A stretch of DNA of 64,000 nucleotides. Source: Otis tarda (Eukaryota; Chordata; Aves; Otidiformes; Otididae). The notes under the pieces were generated by a model. That model was given only the letters and a program-made list of their open reading frames with translations. It made no database searches and was not told the origin of the DNA. How positions within the stretch are numbered: the first letter of the stretch is position 1; each line of letters opens with the position of its first letter. Positions 60,173 through 64,000 of this stretch are shown here, piece by piece. Location: positions 163,072,053-163,136,052 of the forward strand of contig CM048552.1 of assembly GCA_026413225.1 (NCBI GenBank). Reading direction: 5' to 3'. A program made the translations under genes and the position numbers.

Positions 60173-60686
60173 ATAAATTCTTATCTCATCATTTTACTTT
60201 AACAAAGCTTCTAATCCCAAAGCAGGAGCTACTCTCTGACTAAATGTAAATATTTTCCTCTACAAACCAATGGCTTTTTCTTTATACTTCAGATCTCGTA
60301 AAAAACATTTTAGTAACAAACTAAGCACATTTCTTTCACATTTCTGTGGGTGTACAGAAGATTATCAAATAAAAAAAATCTTCATACTAGAAATAAAAGT
60401 GAGAGCAAAGAGAAAGGAGGAGTGAAATAGAGATGTCGTTACATCATAGTGATTTTTCTATAATGCACTGTATTTCATTTGTGCAAAAGCCTATATTCTG
60501 AAGAGGGGTAAATTTGTGGTTTTTAAAATACCTTTGCCATTTTCTCTGACAAGTCAATTAAGAACTTTTTTGGTTTTTTTTTCTGTAGTGAATAGTTCCC
60601 ATGGATAAAATAGAGTGGCCAATTTGGGATTTCAGCTTTTTATTTTTAGAAGGTTCATTATTCCTAGATTAAAATTAAGTGTATAA
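60173..60686. other. AT-rich spacer, nothing recognised
   Basis: About 510 bp between a CR1 and the full-length LTR; no repeat or frame recognised. Confidence 0.6.
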
Positions 60687-60864
60687 GATGTTGTCATGGT
60701 TTTGTTAGTGAGGGGGGGCCTAAGGTGGTAGCTTCTGCAGGAAACTGCTAGAAGTCGCTCCCCTTTGTTTAGTGGACTCAGCCGGGCCTAGGGCGGACCT
60801 GCTGCTGGCCAAGGCCGAGCCAATTGGTAGCAGAATGTTCCGTGATAACGCCTCTGCGATAACG

Positions 60865-60872
60865 TATTTAAG
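60865..60872 (+). promoter_or_regulatory. TATA-like box of the LTR
   Basis: TATTTAAG, about 173 bp from the LTR start. The same word is found at the equivalent place in the copies at 31063-31070 (minus) and 8810-8817 (family C), and is mutated at 16121-16128 and 36270-36277. The conserved position supports a promoter role; activity cannot be judged. Confidence 0.6.
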
Positions 60873-61651
60873 AAGGGGAAAACAGAAAAAAAAAAAAAGA
60901 GAGAAGAGAAGATGTGAAGAAGTTGAGCAGGGGCGGAGGTGCAGAGGGGGAGGCGCAGGCCTCATGGGCCTTGCAGGCCTCACCCTCTGGCCTCTCGCCA
61001 GGCAGCCGACTGGGCCCGACTTGGTCTGACCCGGCTGCAAGAAGTGGAAAGGAGATGAGAAGTGAATAAGATGTAATAAGATCCTGAGAGACATCTACCA
61101 CCCCGTTGTGAGTGAGGAACGGCTGCAGACTCCAAGGTCAGTTCAGAAAGGAGGGGGAGGAGTAATGCGGCTCCTGGCCAAGATTCCCCTGCAGCCTGTG
61201 GTGACGACCATGGTGGAGCGGGTTGTCCCCCTGCAGCCCATGGAGGTCCACGGAGGAGCAGAGATCCACTTGGAGCCCATGAAGGACCCCGTACCGGGGG
61301 AGGTGGATGCCTGAAGGCGGCTGTGGCCCATGGAGGGCCTGCTGGGACAGCCATTCTGGAGAGACTGTACTCCGTGGAAGAGATGACCCATGCTGGAGCA
61401 GTTCCACGAAGGACTGTGGCCTGTGGGAGGGACCCCACGATGGAGCAGGGGAGGAATGTGAGGAGTTCTTCCCCCCACCATGAAGCAGCGGCATGAAACA
61501 ACGTATGATGAACTGACTGCAACCCCCATTCCCTCTTCCCCCCTGTGCCACTTGGGGGGGGAAGGTAGTAGAGATAATGTTAAGCTTGGGAAGAGGGAGG
61601 GGTGGATGGAGGTTATCTTGTTCTCTGTCTCATTATCCTGCTGTTTGTAGT

Positions 61652-61657
61652 AATAAA
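61652..61657 (+). terminator. AATAAA polyadenylation signal of the LTR
   Basis: AATAAA about 200 bp before the LTR end, conserved at 15337-15342 and 30287-30292 (both minus) and in family C at 9426-9431. It is altered in the nested copy at 2272-2992. Confidence 0.65.
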
Positions 61658-61863
61658 TGAATAGTTTTCCCCAAGTCGAGTCTGTTTTGCCTGTGACGGT
61701 AACTTTAAGGATTTCTCCCTGTCCTTATCTCAAACCTCAAGCCGTTTTTCCTTATATTTTCTCTCCCTGTTCTTTCGGAGGGTGGGGGGAGTGAGTGAGA
61801 GACTGCGTAGTCTGGTCCTGATCAGGGCTGAACTACGACAGTTATTTGAACTACGACAGATGT

Positions 61864-63623
61864 AAAAAATAAATCTTGGATATGTCTACTTGATCACTTT
61901 AAAAACTTAGTATCTTACTGTTTGCTTATGAAAATATAATTTGGCTAGCTAAAATGCTGGATTTCTTAACTCTGAAAGAGACGTTTCTTTGTCTTTCAGA
62001 ATACATAAAATGTTAGGTTACACATTTTATGCACCTCAAGAGGCTCTATAACATATCTTACAGTGTTTTTCAACTTGGTAAAGAAATTACTTTCAATTTT
62101 TCTTTTTTTTTCTTTTTTTTTTCTGTAATTGCAGACATTTTTGTCAGAAACACTGTGTTGAATCAGAAGAAAGTGAATCAGACCTGTTATTTATCTGAGA
62201 AACAGATAGAATTAGAACTTTAAATCAGCTTTTACTTCAACTGCAGAACTGAAATCATGTGGAGTTGAAACAGATGGCTGAGAAATGACCATGTTCCATC
62301 CCATAGAGCATTATTGTACAACTAAAACGTTTATGCTCAAAACTGTTAGATTTTATAGTGTATTTCTGCACTTTACTTTCTTCATTGTTGTTCAGATATT
62401 GTACAATAAGTACTCGGTCTGCAGAGAAATAAGGCACTTAAATCCTGATTAATTGTCCCTGTAGGCAGTGGCATAGGAAATGAAGATTAGATGTTAAATG
62501 GCAAATACCTTTTTTTTTACTCGGCTTCTTTTATACTCAAAGCACCTCCATTTTCAGTATTAAGTCTAGACAGCTAAGGACTGTCTAAACTCTGTTGGGG
62601 ATCCTGACTGAAGATAAGTGCCTTCCTACAGTTATATAATTACGCCTTGAATAGAGAAGGGCTTATGATTTACTCTGTAACCTATTGTATGTGACTCCCA
62701 CTCAACTGCCAGTTATGGCTCTCATTCTTGGGCACTTTCTCCCCCAGTGTGAGTGTAAGAGTAGCCTAGGTAAGTAATTTGGGACTGTGGGTTCTTGTAA
62801 ACAGCAAGACTCCTGAAAATCAGGTATTGCCATGCATTGTGAACTTTTAACTCAGCATCCACAATGCTTCCTGTGTTCTTTTGTGGATGTATACCTCAGT
62901 TGCTCACAGTTTCTAAACAACATATTCAAATCTCATGTATTTCTAATCTCCTTGTAATTATTGTAGGGGATTTTTTTTTTTTCCTGCAGCACTGGGATTG
63001 CTTTTGTGAGTGTAATAGGTAATCAGAGGTAAGTAATTTTCCTGGTTTATGCCTCACGCTTTTCAATTCTAAAAATCCAGAAATTGGGTATGACTTATTC
63101 CGTTAGCGGCTCTGTTGCAAATAAAAACTCCAAGTGGAAAATTATTATTATTGCTATTGCAATAAACAGTAATGTATTTCCTATCTGCACAAAGCTCTCA
63201 CTCAGATTCTATGCAGCAGAGCATCTCTGTTGTGTGGTGTGGTTGTACTAGAGCTGCTTTAGTGCTAGAAAATAAAAAAGAACCTGAAGCCAAATGACAT
63301 AGATTAGCCCACATTCACAGTGCTTAAGGCTAGCAATCCTTACAGGACTGTCTCAGAGACAACCAGTTGTAGGTAGTGACCAAACAATTAATTAGTGTAG
63401 AAAAATGAGAAGACATTGAGTTCCTAGTCCTTTTTCATTTATCAGTGTAGATCTACACCAAGACCCCTGAAGTAGCTCCTTAAGGTCTATGTCTAAGTCT
63501 AGTGCTCTGGAAAAAACTAATATAATTTTAAATTTCAACTCCATCTACAGCTTGATGATTAAAACATTTTTAAGGAAAGAAAAGTAGCTTTGAATCTTCT
63601 AAGGAAGTGTAACAAATTTAATC
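61864..63623. other. AT-rich unique DNA, no gene seen
   Basis: About 1.76 kb with T-rich runs near 62098-62122 and 62970-62983. No repeat family or coding domain recognised. Confidence 0.6.
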
Positions 63624-64000
63624 TGAGTGCACCCTCAGCAAGTTTGCCGATGACACCAAGCTGTGTGGTGCTGTCGACTCGCTGGAAGGGAGGGATGCCA
63701 TCCAGAGGGACCTTGACAGGCTGGAGAGGTGGGCCCGTGCCAACCTCATGAAGTTCAACCAGGCCAAGTGCAAGGTCCTGCACCTGGGTCGTGGCAATCC
63801 CAGGTACAAATACAGGCTGGGTGGAGAATGGATTGAGAGCAGCCCTGAGGAGAAAGACTTGGGAGTGCTGGTAGACGAGAGGCTCAACATGAGCGGGCAA
63901 TGCGCCCTTGCGGCCCAGAAGGCCAACCGCATCCTGGGCTGCATCAAGAGGAGCATGGCCAGCAGGTCGAGGGAGGTGATTCTCCCCCTCTACTCTGCCC
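63624..64000 (+). pseudogene. CR1 LINE with ORF2 fragment, continues past the window
   Basis: A plus-strand CR1 beginning at CTGAGTGCACCCTCAGCAAG, in frame [17 protein letters not shown]. It keeps reverse transcriptase motif C (FADD) and the following [55 protein letters not shown] and [12 protein letters not shown]. No stop occurs within the visible part. The wording ([10 protein letters not shown]) matches the copy at 49.8 kb more than those at 18.5 and 27.4 kb, so it is probably of the same subfamily as the former. The 5' truncation removes motifs A and B. Confidence 0.92.

Larger units (their letters stand above)
60692..61858 (+). mobile_element. Solo LTR, family A, full length with doubled 3' end
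   Basis: A 1167-bp LTR starting TGTCATGGTTTTGTTAG. Perfect 5-bp target duplication GATGT at 60687-60691 and 61859-61863. The normal terminus CTGAACTACGACA ends at 61840 but is followed by GTTATTTGAACTACGACA, so the terminus occurs twice and the target duplication abuts the second one. TATA-like TATTTAAG lies 173 bp in, AATAAA at 61652. It is close in sequence to the inverted copy at 30.1-31.2 kb. Open frames of up to 180 codons on the antisense strand are by-products of the GC-rich centre. No retroviral genes adjoin it. Confidence 0.93.

Noticed and set aside
60980..61522. 180-codon frame antisense in the LTR
   Set aside because: Same cause: a GC-rich repeated centre. Related frames at 15474-15857 and 30442-30804 differ by frameshifts. 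No retroviral antisense gene can be claimed.
1..64000. CRISPR arrays, operons, tRNA/rRNA genes, bacterial or phage systems
   Set aside because: No regularly spaced repeats, no cloverleaf-capable tRNA sequence, and no dense coding. The window is vertebrate, repeat-rich noncoding DNA.

Overview
The window looks like a piece of a bird genome, and nothing in it can be shown to be a host gene. The evidence is a dense set of CR1 LINE copies (5'-truncated, ending in the ATTCTATG octamer), plus several solo LTRs of avian-type endogenous retroviruses, set in AT-rich DNA without long open frames. CR1 also occurs in crocodilians and turtles. The bird call rests on the combination of CR1 subfamilies and LTR types and is an inference. 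The species and the surrounding host gene cannot be read from the sequence; the region could be intergenic or a large intron.

Layout. At 2.1-3.5 kb one LTR (family B) is interrupted by a second LTR (family A), each with near-perfect 5-bp target duplications. At 7.0-8.3 kb three short CR1 pieces alternate in orientation. An old LTR (family C, related to A) lies at 8.7-9.6 kb. A full-length family A LTR occupies 15.2-16.3 kb. At 16.9-21.7 kb one old plus-strand CR1 is split into three blocks by two younger minus-strand CR1 insertions; a 90-bp copy of one of the resulting junctions sits at 22.2 kb. A minus-strand CR1 with a 468-codon open frame covering most of the reverse transcriptase lies at 27.4-29.0 kb, and a third family A LTR at 30.1-31.2 kb. 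Further CR1 copies are at 24.9, 31.8, 32.4, 35.7, 46.9, 49.8, 59.8 and 63.6 kb (the last runs off the window). A diverged, 3'-truncated family A-like LTR cuts a CR1 at 36.1 kb. An 86-bp remnant with intact-looking ends and a perfect 5-bp duplication lies at 52.2 kb, and a full-length plus-strand LTR with a duplicated 3' terminus at 60.7-61.9 kb.

The only protein-coding potential I can support is CR1 ORF2 (reverse transcriptase and C-terminal region, and one decayed endonuclease stretch); every copy is truncated or interrupted. The LTRs carry TATA-like and AATAAA signals but no attached retroviral genes. I found no host exon, tRNA, rRNA, CRISPR array or operon.

The most unusual observations are structural: the 86-bp LTR with target duplication, the LTR with a doubled 3' end, an LTR whose middle is replaced by a foreign 63-bp core, the duplicated nested-CR1 junction, and a stop codon shared by two CR1 copies. 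All alignments were done by eye, so percentages and boundaries are approximate.
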